The position numbers were made by a program, and so were the translations under genes. Positions 9,320 to 20,134 of a stretch of 64,000 nucleotides of DNA are shown piece after piece; within the stretch, counting starts at the first letter, position 1, and each line of letters opens with the position of its first letter. The notes under the pieces were generated by a model. It was not told the DNA's origin and did not search any database. It saw only the letters and a program-made list of their open reading frames with translations. Source of the DNA: Rhynchopus sp. YZ270_cl-10 (taxonomy: Eukaryota; Euglenozoa; Diplonemea; Diplonemida; Diplonemidae); the NCBI GenBank assembly GCA_964035575.1, contig OZ037842.1, forward strand, positions 1,054,001 to 1,118,000, read 5' to 3'.

Positions 9320-9349
9320 TTTGGCCACATTACGATGAATGTGGCCAAA
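9320..9349. repeat. Perfect 12-base-arm hairpin
   Basis: TTTGGCCACATT and AATGTGGCCAAA flank a 6-base loop. No obvious flanking duplication. Confidence 0.6.
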
Positions 9350-9378
9350 CTCATCAACGGCACATCACATCAAAGGGA

Positions 9379-9401
9379 CATATTCTGCGCAAGAATTACC
9401 C
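9379..9401 (-). repeat. 23-base sequence shared with 40960-40982
   Basis: The reverse complement, GGGTAATTCTTGCGCAGAAT plus ATG, is identical to the + strand at 40960-40982. Confidence 0.65.
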
Positions 9402-10165
9402 TCAGGCATCAACCACACCACATCACTACAGGATGTAATGCTGGGGAGAATCGAGCACAGTATCTACAACGACGACGACCCACACCTGCCTCACCCCCTT
9501 CCAGCAGAGGCATCTCGGCCACGTGCTTCTTCTACCAAACCCAGGGAAGCGCCGAACACCCGCAGAGCTTATGTAGAACCGTCCTACGCAGGCTGGGATA
9601 TGAAAGCCACGATATGAAGCAACCATTTTGGTTTGTAAGGTGAAGTGTGGTTGCAGCTCTTTTTTCTTTTTTTTTGATCCGTTGGCCGGAGGGGTAGATG
9701 TGACTGCATGAGCAACTTTCATTTTTTTTTTTTCTTTTTCCAATCGCTCCACTGAGACCCAAAAAAACAAGCTCCCATGTGTGGGTGATACAATCTCTCC
9801 CTATCTCCGTGCGTTTTGATATTGCTCATTTTGCGCTGCATCGCGGTGTATCTGATTCATTAAAGATGTGTGTGCACTGTGAGGCACATTTCATCTTTTT
9901 GACTTTTCTTTCTCTCCACAGACTTATGCCAACTCACCTTCCCCCCCTCCCCGCAAATCCCTTTCCCCTAGATACACATGTATTCGACCTAGAGAAAAAA
10001 AAAAAGTCCTTTTTTTAAAGTTTTTGATCCTTCCCCTTCTTCCCCTACACTTTACCTCCATTAGGGGCCATTGCAGGCCGGAGTCGCACCTTACTATTGA
10101 GGTGGCGTTTGTGGTGAGTGTGGATCGGTGATTTCCCCCCCCCCCCTTTTTCTTTTTTTCACACA

Positions 10166-13100
10166 ATGTTTTCCCCCCGAGTCAGCTCTCGGGGGCTGCG
10201 CTGGGGGTTTGTTTTGGTGGCAGTGTTGTGTGTGTTGATGATGCTTGTTGAGGTGCGGCGAATATCGAGTCAGGGCAACCCACAACACAGACGTGCGCAC
10301 CTTGAGAGACAAAGCACGCACGGCTACATGACAGACACTGCCTCCCCCACAGAGGGTGATGGCGAAGAGGTGCATTCAGATGGGGACAGTGCTGCTGCCT
10401 CCAGCGGCTCTGCTGCCGACAGCAGCCCGCAGGTGCGGTCGCAGATAGTGGAGCTGCTCCGCAAGCAGGAGGCAGCTGGGGGCAATGAGGCTGACGTAGC
10501 AGACGAGGCAGGGGCGTTGCTGTTCAAGGAGGGTGGCGGCGGTGGTGGTGGTGGTGGTGGTGGGAGCGTGCTGCCACGCAAAGGGACTGCGCAAGGTGTG
10601 CACGCCGTAGCCGCAGCAACGCGGAAGATTGCGCCCTCGCAACAATACAACGAAGACGCAGCCGACAAAGAGCTGGAACACCTCCGAGAGCAATTGCGGC
10701 AGGCACAAGAGAGGGTCTTCAAGGAGAAGGAGCGGCAACGTCTGCTCGACAAGATTGGGCGTGTCGAGAGAGAGATTGAGGCTGCGAGGGAGTGGGAGCA
10801 AGAAGTCGCGCGCGAACAGCAGCGTGACCGAGAACGGCAACGTGAACGCTGGGAGGAGCAGAACAGAGAGCAGCAGAGGTGGCGGCGGCGGGTCGAGCGG
10901 CGCAACGCAGCGGAGATGGAGGACGCTGAACAGCAGGCGATCCGGCGGGATGCGTACAATGTGGAGCGCGACACCGCCTCGCACGAGGCGAAGACGGCTG
11001 CAGAAAAGTCAAACCCACAGGCCACTTCGTGCCCAGGCATGGCAGTGCCCACTGTGCCGCACTACACTGACTTCAAGGACAGCATCCCTGTGCAGGACAT
11101 CGCGTACGCCACGTTCGTCACATCAAACGACTTTGTCATTCCCGCAGCAGTTCTTATGCACAGCATTGCACTGACAGGCTCGCAGTATGGACGTGTTGTC
11201 GCTGTTACCAACAATGTGACGGATAATGACATTAAAATTTTGAACACCCTTGCAGAGGTGGTGCGCATCAAGCGTGTCCCGTCGCCTAAGTCTATTGAGA
11301 CGGATCGTTACAAAGAGACGTTCACGAAGCTGCGCATCTGGCAGCTGACGAAGTGGAGGAAGCTCTTCTACATCGACACCGATGTGCTGATCATGCGCAA
11401 CCTTGACGACGTCTTCGACCTTGAGGAGTGGGCCGTCCCCATGGACGCCACCTTCAACAGATACTCCACAGGGATGATGCTTGTCAACCCTAAGCTCAGC
11501 ACCTTCCAAGACATGCTCATAGCACTCAACACCACCGAGGTCAGCATGGAGCTCCCAGACCTCCTCTTCTTGAAGGAGTTCTTTGACAAAAGGACGGACA
11601 CCAAGATCACAAACCTGCCCCGCTGGTACCAAGTCTACCAGGAAGAGTTTGGGCTCAACCACAAGACCTACCTCCTGCAGGACAAGGCACCGCTGCGGGT
11701 GTTCGACCAGCGCATCCGTGGCATCCACTACCCGGGTGCGGCGAAGCCGTTCAACAACATCAAAGAGTTGCAGAGGAAGTGGAGCCACCTTCTGTGCAAC
11801 TGGGCTGACCGTGAGGAGATTGCCTATGAGCCGCAGTTTCTCTGGCTCTGGGGCTACGAGCTCATGCGGCGTGACCTGAAGCTGCATTCGCAGGAGGCGT
11901 ACTTCAGCCACGAGAGTGGTGTGCAGGTGACGGACATCGAGGAGGCGCCTCCGAAGACCCCTGCACCGCCTGCAACACCTGCACCCGCCCCCAAATACTC
12001 GTGGCAGTCACCCAGCACACCAGAGCCAGTGTCGGCGCAGTCGTCGTCGTCGTCGTCGTATTCCTCTTCGTCGTCTTCTTGGTCCAGCTCTGGGCAGACG
12101 CAGCTCAACTCACCCGTCTTCGTCCCCATGGAGTGTGCAGTAAGCACAGACGACGGTGTAATAGATTTGACACGCCTAGAACCCGTTCGTTTCTCTCTGT
12201 TGCACGAGGCCTTCAGCTTTGAAGGCATCGACCTCACGCCATCAGAGACCCCCGCTGTGCACGAGTGGGTGTTCACGTGGTGCACACCCTTCAAGCTTCC
12301 ACCAAGAGGGTCGCAGGAGTGTGGTGCAAACAGCTTTGTCTCTGAGTACGTTGGGGGGTATTGCAAGACTGCGTTTGACGCGAACATGACGATGGTGGAG
12401 CTGCCGGATGCGGGTGGGGTTGTTCTACAGGCTGAGGCGCGCCGGAGTGCACGGGTGCACACTGTGCAGGCACGGCTGGTGTGCTCGATGGAGCCTGGGT
12501 ACCATGAGGTGTGGGCTAACAGCACTACACTGACTGTGACGGAGGTGCAGAACGTGACGGAGTCAGACCTGCTGTACAGCGTGACGCTGCTGTCGCCGTG
12601 CTTCTGCCCAGGTGTGTGTCTCAGCAACGACACTGCCGTTGCGCACCTCGAGCTCGAGGACCACCGTGTGCGCGAGGACGGGCGGTGCGGCGACAGCAAC
12701 CGCCTCCCCGACGGCGCCGTGGGCGAATGCAACCCTCTCGGCGACAGCCCCTGCTGCAGCTCTGCAGGCTTCTGCGGTGGCTCCACGATACACTGCACCT
12801 GCACGTCGTGCACGGACTACAGGAAGGTGTACAAGGAAGCGCTCTTCAGACGCTCCGAAGAGGTCCGTCTCACTGCATCGATCTACGCAATCGGCGAACA
12901 CGTCGAAGACAGTTCCAGTGAAGTGAGCGAAGCCAGCCAAAGCAGCGACATCGGCAGCAGTGCCAGCAGCGCCAGCAGTGCCAGCAGCGCCAGCAGTGCC
13001 AGCAGTGACAGCAGCAGCAGTAGCAGTGTCGCCAGCGAAGGGGAAGCTTCGGTAGGAGAGGCCTTCGCAACTGAAGGTGATGCTTCCGAGGAAGAAGACG

Positions 13101-16100
13101 CAGGAGGCACCCAGAAGCTGGTGCACGTCGGGTCTGAGGAGAGCTCTGCAGCGGAAGGTGTTGTGGCTGACCTAGATGCGGTTGATGAGGATGCGTCTGT
13201 GTTCAGGTCGAGGAACATCCTTGCCAAAAAGGACAAAAAAGACAAAAAAGACAAAAAAGACAAACCGGACAAAGCTGACAAACGCGACAAAAGTGACAAG
13301 AAGGACAAAACCGACAAGAACAAAAAGGACAAAAAGGAACCAAAAGCGAAGGAGACCCCAAAAGCAAAACCTGCCGAACAAGCGACGCCAACCCTCAAAG
13401 CTAAAGCTACCAAATCCAAAGCCAAGGACGCCACAGTCGTGCCCAGCAACCCTCGCAAGAAGCCCCTTGTGGAGGAAACCTCTGAGTCTGCTGAGTCGTC
13501 TGAGTCTAGCGCGTCTGCCTCTGACGCCACTTCCTCTCAGGACACACTACTCCCTACACAGGCCAAGAAGAACACAATCGCTGTGCCCACTGCGTCCACC
13601 GTGGGAAAGCAGAGCACAGCCAAGCAAAGCAGCCCTACGAAGCCCAACCCGCGCACCGCTGTCAGTGTAGAGTCGTCTAATGCGGACTCTGAGGCAGACA
13701 GCTCCACCTCCAGCTCCAGCTCCAGCTCCGAGAGCCCTGTCCCTGAGAAGGCATCCTACAACAAGGCCGCACCGCACATTGCAAAGACAGCAACACCAGC
13801 GAGCGACAGTGACAGTGATGGGAGTGCGTCTGAGTCCTCTTCCTCTGAATCCTCATCTTCTTCCTCCTCCGGTGAGACGACTGCACCCAAGAAGGGTGCG
13901 CAAAAGGGCGCAGTCGCGCACACAAGGCCGCCTCCTGCACCCACAGGCAAAGGAGGGAAGACAACAGAGAAGACACCCACCCCACCAAAGACCGATGCAC
14001 CAGATGCAGACGAAGACGGCGACGACCGCGCGCTCTCGCAAAGCAAAGAGGGCAGTTCGGAGGAAGAGGCGAGCACACCAACACGGGGTGCAAAGAAGTG
14101 GACGAAGCGCGTTGAGGACGACAAGGAGAGGGTGCGGGAGGAGAAGGGGAGTGATGACGAAGACCTGCTTCTCGCTAAGAAGAAAGGGAGCAAAGGGAAA
14201 GTCGATAAGAAGAAGAGCCAGGCCAAATCTAAGAAAGGTGCCCAAAAGGGGAAGAAGGCAGACGTCGAACGCGAGACAGATGACAGTACCGACAGCGGAA
14301 GTGGCAGTATTGGTACCCCTAAGCTGCACGCCAAGTCTAAGATCGTATTCGAAGCAATGAAGAACAGCACCTGCCTCCCAGGCGTGTTTGTTGTCCTTGA
14401 GACCCTTGATGAATGCGAGACGGCCGCGCTTGCAGTGCAGCAGCAACAGCTCAACACGACAGCAAAGAAGAAGAAGCCCGCCCCCCCACAGGTTTACGCC
14501 ACTGCACCGTGCAACATCCGCAACCCCAAGGGCTGCTACCTACACAAGCAGACTGGGATCTACTACTGGAACCCTTGCGGCAACCCCTTCAGCCAAGCTC
14601 CAGATCGTGTTGGTGTCTGCAAAAGCCCGTACGACCCACTTGCGAAGTGTCTTCTGGACCACAAATGGCTGCGCCCATGGGAGATCTCATCGCTCAACGC
14701 GACAGAGCGTACGGAGGCTGTTTCGGCGGAGGTGGACCGTTTCCGCTTCCGTGCGGGCCTCCCGATCATGGATGTGGCAGCTGCGAACGAACGCGAGCTT
14801 CGCGCACAGTGCAAGCTGGCAGGCAACGCGACCTTCGCTGCTGCCCTCCTGCCTGGTGAAAAGCTGCCGATGATGATCCCGAAGAAGGCGCAGCACACAA
14901 GCCCCGACACTGCACGGCGTGCACAGTACCTGAAGCGCAGGGCTGCGCGGAAGGTGTGGGAGAAGACGGACGCCATTGAGCAGGCGGAGGCAGAGGCACG
15001 CGCCTACGACGACCTGGTGGAGGACTACGAGGAGGCACAGCGGCGCAGGCATGATGACAGTTCCTCAGCATCGTACGCATATGCAGACGCAGACGAAGAC
15101 GACTCAGCTTCCTCAAGCGGTGTGCACGAAGTGTCGGTAGCAGACCTAGAGGAGGAGTTGGAGCGCGTCGTCGCAAACGATGACTACGACACCGCACGCA
15201 AGCTGCAGAGACTCATCCGTGAGCGCAAGAAGCAGCTCATCGTCGCACTCCAGACACAAAAGCTCAAGGCTGTCGAGGAGGAGGACTTCGACAAGGCTGC
15301 CACCCTGAAGGCAGAGATCTTGGAGCTCAACAACTCTGTTGTGCACTTCGACACTCTCACCCAAAAGCAGGCACTCAAGGTTAACTTCACCAAGGGTGCC
15401 ACAGTGCGTCTGACCCTCCCCGTCATGTTCAAGAACGGCACGAAGCTGCGTGTGGGCGACACGGGACTTGTAGTTGCTGTCCCAGGAAAGGCAAAGAACA
15501 GCACCGCCACCGTGAACGTGAAGGGCATCACATTCGACATCCGCAACACGCAGGCTGAGGTGATCAAGCTCCCGAAGCAAAAGAGGCAGATGACCGCTGT
15601 GCCTGTACCAAAGCGGACACCAGTGCCGAAAGCGGAGAAGGGCAAGGGCAAGGGTAAGGGCAAGAAGAAGGCAAGCCACACCACACCTACTGAGAAGGAT
15701 GTTCTCGGGTTTGAAGAGGAGCGTGTGTTCGAGCCGACCACACCACCGCCACGTCCGTTGAAGCCGCGCCGCAAGGCACGCAGCGACGTCACGTTTGCAG
15801 AGACGGTGGCGCCGGGGAACGCAACGAACAGCACGAAGTGCCCGCATGAGACACTCATCGACTGTCTTGATTCGTGCACGGGGGCAGGTTTGGAGAAGTG
15901 CATGCGGAACTGTGCGCAGCTGTGCGGGGGGACGCGCAGCAACCAGAACACGACGCGCGCTGTGAACACCCCTACGGACTGCAAGTCCTCCAAGACACCA
16001 CTCGTCCCATACGAGGTCACGGTGAACGGCACCAAGCTGCAGGCACTCATCCCCAGCGGCACATCCGTCGACACGTCTTCCGTCCTGCACGCAGACATCT

Positions 16101-17107
16101 TGCAGTCACTTCTTCGCGAAGACCTGCGCAGTGTCGTGCACCCACACGTTGTCGACATCGGTGCAGGGTCTGGTGTCTTCAGTCTCTTGGCCCACCACAT
16201 GAACGCTACTGTTGAGGTATACCTTTTGCCCACTACCCCTAACCACACCACCACTATTCCAGGCATATGAGGCACGGAAGCTGTACTACAAAGGGTTGAA
16301 GTGCAGCAGAGGGGACTGGGCAGTGCCGGTCAAGAGAGTTGTCATGACAAGGAAGGCGGCACGCTGTGTGTTGGAGGTGCCCGTGGCGAAGAAGGGGTTG
16401 AACATCACAGACCTGAGTCCGTCGTTCAAGGCGGATTGCTCTGGTGAGGATGCGGTGGTGTCTGGTGTGCGTGGTGACACCGTTATCACCCAACGTGTGC
16501 ACGTCCTGCGTGTCGCCACCCGTGGCATGGAGGACGAGGCTTTGGAAGGGCTCCTGGGCGTCTTCCGCGACAAGGGTGTTGACCACGCCATAGTGACCAC
16601 CTCGCCTTCCTCGCTCAAGGGGGTCAAGGCTTTCTTCTCCAAGCTTCGTGGACAGGTATGCGCCTTTTCCATCCAACCGAAAAATTTTCAAAGAACCCAA
16701 AGTTTTGGGGGGTTTTTTGTCCAACTTGGAGATGTCTTCTTCTAATCTTTTTGCAATCCCCACAGACGGGAAATTCTCATTGTTTTGTTATAACATCTTC
16801 TGTTTCAGCCGCAGGGAATGTACCTACGTCTGAAGTGTGTCTGCATTGAGACACCACTTTGTTCTCTTTTTAGCATTTTTTTTCTCACACACCCTTCCTA
16901 CAGGTCTCCGTGGTGTGGCCTCAGGGACATCCCTCTAGCGGCACAGTGAAGTCCGTCGCCTCTGTCAAGGAACGTGACGTGGGAGAGTTTTTCTTCCCCA
17001 CGTTTGTCTACTCACGTGTCCCACGCCTGCGTGCAGCGTGGTCTGGACCCGACCTTACTACAGACAAGAGCGGTGTTGCAAAGAAGGGTAAGACCTTCTC
17101 CAGGTAG
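10166..17107 (+). CDS. Giant type II membrane protein: GT8 glycosyltransferase plus C-terminal FkbM-like methyltransferase
   Basis: About 2215 residues in three exons: 10166-16216, 16263-16655 and 16904-17107. Residues about 10-30 are a signal anchor (WGFVLVAVLCVLMMLV), so the bulk is probably Golgi-lumenal or extracellular. In order: Arg/Glu/Gln-rich coiled coil (165-265); family 8 glycosyltransferase (305-580) with YATFVTSNDFVIPAAVLMHS and the DxD site FYIDTDVLIMRN near 402; Ser runs; a Cys-rich segment with many N-glycosylation sites (700-890); Ser-rich and KDKKDK-rich stretches (925-1420); two UVR-like helical pairs (1660-1720); a CxxxC cluster (1885-1915); and VVDIGAGSGVFSLLA near 1993, motif I of class I methyltransferases. 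Splicing joins ATVE to AYEARK, restoring the acidic strand of FkbM-type enzymes. Exon 3 is the least certain; an alternative exon from 16809 is possible. Likely glycan synthesis and capping; substrate unknown. Confidence 0.75.
16217..16262 (+). other. Intron 1 of the GT8-methyltransferase gene
   Basis: 46 bases, GTATAC donor, CCAG acceptor, phase 0. Removal places AYEA after the methyltransferase glycine motif, as expected for the family. Confidence 0.8.
16656..16903 (+). other. Intron 2 of the GT8-methyltransferase gene
   Basis: GTATGC donor, CTACAG acceptor, phase 0. An internal AG at 16808 opens a short frame (PQGMYLRLKC), but I found no donor that joins it in frame to the last exon. Confidence 0.55.
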
Positions 17108-18346
17108 CCATGTGGCATGTGGTTGGTGGGGGAATAGGGGTTTAGGGGAGGGGGGAGAACACCAAGACCCACCTTCGCGACAGCAACACTCATTTCTACC
17201 TCACGTCTTCTTTGTGCGAAAAAGACGAAAAGCTAGCCCGCCCCTTTTTTTGAAGGGAAGGAGAGAGAGAGGAGATCTTCACGAGGGAGAACTGAGTGGT
17301 CTACTTTGTTGTATCGGATTTGGGTTTGGGTTCCACTAACGTTCCCAACAAAACGAAGGTTTTCTGGGGTGGGATGGGGGAGGGGGGGGGCGTGGGGGGG
17401 GTGGGCACACACTCAAAGAGTAGCAGTTGAACTTTCTGGTGCTTCATTCTGTGTTGTGCATTTTCTTTGTTTTAGATGAGGTCCATGCCTCTCAGCAATT
17501 CCTTTTTTTTTGCTTCGCGTTTACCCCCATGTGGCATGTTCTCAGTGAGTGTTTCATCCTTTCCCCACCTTTTACCCACAAATTTTTTGTGTTCCCAAAT
17601 TGGGAAAATTCGGGAGTTATGTGTTTAGTGTGGAAATTGTGTGGGTCTTTCCTTGTCCCGTGTTGTTAAGGGCTGTGGGAAGGGGGTAGGGAGGGGTGGA
17701 AGGGGGGGGACACATCAGTATGGCCATATACGTCATCTGTGGCCGCCTTCCACACCACTATATAAAAAAAAACTGCAGAAAGCATCTGATTGTTTCTGAG
17801 TCTATATCTTATCTAGAAGCATCACCCCTGTGTTCACAATGATCATTCCACTGTTCCCCTTTCCCCTTTCCAAGATTTGTTAGCACCAGGCGTCACCGTC
17901 ACCCCTTTTGTGGTTGGGGTCCGCACGCAATTTGGATCGATGCAGTTTCAAGGACAGTGATGTGTTGTGTTCGAAGGTGCGTGGATGAGCCTAAGGGGAG
18001 GGAGAGGTCTTTGCCAGTCTGCATAGTCCTGGTCTTTTGGTGGCATGACCCACTTTAGTCGAAAAATCTATAAACTAATGTAGCGACCCTGTGGGAATCT
18101 GTCTAGGTTGGGGGTGGTGGTGGGGTGGTGAAACTGCTATTCAGACATTGGTCTGTTGAGTGTGCTCGTCAGCTGAGGTGTCTGTATGTGCCGCTCCATG
18201 TCTTATGGACTCACCTTCCCGCTCTGTCAGTCGAACGCATCGCAATCCATATTGTAATGCCTTCTCAAGATATCAAGTTCCCTTGTTATTTTTGTGGCTG
18301 CCAGAGGCCGGTTGGCGTTTTCCTCTAGCTGGTGGTTGGGGATGTA

Positions 18347-18559
18347 GAGGTGGAGGTGGAGGTGGAGGTGGAGGTGGAGGTGGAGGTGGAGGTGGAGGTG
18401 GAGGTGGAGGTGGAGGTGGAGGTGGAGGTGGAGGTGGAGGTGGAGGTGGAGGTGGAGGTGGAGGTGGAGGTGGAGGTGGAGGTGGAGGTGGAGGTGGAGG
18501 TGGAGGTGGAGGTGGAGGTGGAGGTGGAGGTGGAGGTGGAGGTGGAGGTGGAGGTGGAG
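18347..18559 (+). repeat. Pure (GGTGGA)n hexanucleotide array
   Basis: About 35 uninterrupted copies of GGTGGA/GGAGGT, 213 bases. Its purity suggests recent expansion, and the G-rich strand could form quadruplexes. The open frames through it (polyglycine, polyproline) are products of the repeat. Confidence 0.95.
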
Positions 18560-19450
18560 TGGGTTGTGGACTGTGGCTTACCTCTGCCTCCATTGTGGGG
18601 TTAAGTCTGTACTGTGTGCATGTGGGAATCGGGTCAGGCATGATAGCAGCAGTGCAGGTAGGTCTTATATTTGAAGTCCTCTCTTTCGAGGGTGCAGCAT
18701 CAGAACGATTGTGGGTGGGGTGGGGTGCATGGGGTGGGGTGGATGTTCGTTGATTCAACACCGTTGATTCAGCATGATTTGGAGTCTGGCGAGAAGCTTG
18801 CGAAAGGGGTGATGAGGATCTGTGCTTGAAGAGGGGAGGGTGTGGGAGGGGAAGGTGAGCTGGTCTTGTGTTGCACGGTGGCAGCAGTGCTGCCCAACAG
18901 CCTCGGGTCGCAGCCTGCTGGCGGTGTGCCGTGCTTGGATGGAGCAGTTCTTGGTGCAGCAACGCTGCAGCACTGGCTGCTCAGTCTCAGTCTTGCATGT
19001 CGCCCGATGGCGGAAGCACGTTGCATGTGGTGGTGAGGTTTGCTCAGGTGGGTCTGTTGCAGCGCATGGCACGACCACATGCACATTGGTGCATGTATGT
19101 CTCGCAAGCATGCTTTCAGAAGTTGTGGTCCATCACTCAAGAACAGCACTTCCCTCACACGGATGGAGCGTGTCAGGGTGAATGACTGCTGCTTTGCTGA
19201 ACCAAAGCATGCACGGCTGAGTTGGGTGGGGTGGGGTTTGGGAAGGGATGTCTGATCTGAGTTGTTGTGCTGAGTTCAATGTGCACGAAGTGTGCAGGTG
19301 GTTTGGACGATGAACGTTGAGGGAAGGAGAGGAGAGGAGAGGAGAGGATGGGATGAGATGAGAAGGATGCCAGAGTTGTTAGTTTGTGCGGAGAGTGGGT
19401 TGGTAGAGGGGTGGGGTGGGGTGGGGGGAAGACGTGTGCTGAAAGAAGAC

Positions 19451-19997
19451 CGTGCAATGATGAAATAGAGTTGTGGCGACGGCTGCAGAAGGCTCCGCAG
19501 AAGACATGCACCCTACGCAGTCTTTTGGGTAAAGTCCCTCAGTGTTCACAGAGCTGTGCGCCCCTGCCATCTCCAGAGGAGAGCTGCCGTGTGGCAGTGC
19601 CCTTCTTCGTGAAGGTGCGCAGGCAGGTGTGCGTGCTGTCTCTTTGGATCACAGTCATGGAGCCTGCAATGTGCGCATTGCAACCTCAAGAGGGCTTATT
19701 CTCTGCATGCCTGCCTGCACACTCTGCTGAGCACACCTTGATGAACACTGGACACAGTGGTTGATGACATGCTGTCTGTCACATGGTCACATTCCTGATG
19801 GGGTGGGTAGCTCAGGCTCAGGGGTTCGGGTTGGGTGGGTGGCACTACCAGGCTTCAGTGTTACTGATGCTGCGTGGTGTGCCTTGCTGTCTTAGCCGCT
19901 TTGGGTTGCATGCCACACGTTGACGTCAGTCATCGCGTTGGTATCTGTGTGATGGGGTTGGCATCTGTGTGGTGGGGTTAGCATCTGTGTGGTGGGG
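19451..19997 (+). repeat. Duplicated block, copy 1
   Basis: From 19451 to 19798 it matches 32550-32897 with a single mismatch noticed and no gap. Beyond that the match continues to about 19970 with one extra 6-base unit and an insertion of about 57 bases in copy 2. It lies about 140 bases upstream of the next start codon. A 103-codon open frame runs through both copies but resembles no known protein. RNA gene, regulatory block or mobile element: undecided. Confidence 0.85.
19938..19997 (+). repeat. 20-base minisatellite, three units
   Basis: Three units of TTGGCATCTGTGTGGTGGGG with one or two changes. Copy 2 of the duplicated block has about two units at 33102-33140. Confidence 0.85.
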
Positions 19998-20134
19998 TGC
20001 AGTGTACAGTGTCCAGGCTCGGAGGAGCGTGGTGGAGTAGTGGGTAGTGTGGGTAGTGGGTAGCTGCTCTGGGAGGGACCTGCTGCTGGTGGAGTGGTTT
20101 GGATGATGACACCACCCAGAAGTACACTACCCAC

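Larger units (their letters stand above)
9149..10165. other. Spacer with hairpin and dispersed fragment
   Basis: No gene found. It holds a 12-base perfect hairpin (9320-9349), a 23-base sequence shared with 40960-40982, and T-rich runs. Pyrimidine tracts with AG at 10073-10074 and 10085-10086 could serve as splice acceptors for the next gene. Confidence 0.55.
17108..20134. other. 3-kb gene-poor region
   Basis: No convincing gene on either strand. It contains AT-rich, G-run-rich sequence (17.1-18.3 kb), a long GGTGGA array, TG-rich sequence with short open frames lacking family resemblance, copy 1 of a duplicated block, and a 20-base minisatellite. Confidence 0.6.

Noticed and set aside
10324-16275. 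Long minus-strand open frames opposite the giant GT8 gene (also opposite 20-24 kb and 28-32 kb)
   Set aside because: High third-position GC in the + genes leaves the antisense frames free of stops; the peptides are Arg/Cys/Ser-rich and match nothing, while the + frames carry clear domains.
18160-18962. Polyglycine and polyproline frames
   Set aside because: They are translations of the GGTGGA array, with no flanking protein-like sequence.
19384-19764. 103-codon frame conserved in the duplicated block
   Set aside because: Both copies are near-identical in DNA, so conservation of the frame is not evidence of coding; the peptide matches nothing. Kept as a repeat instead.
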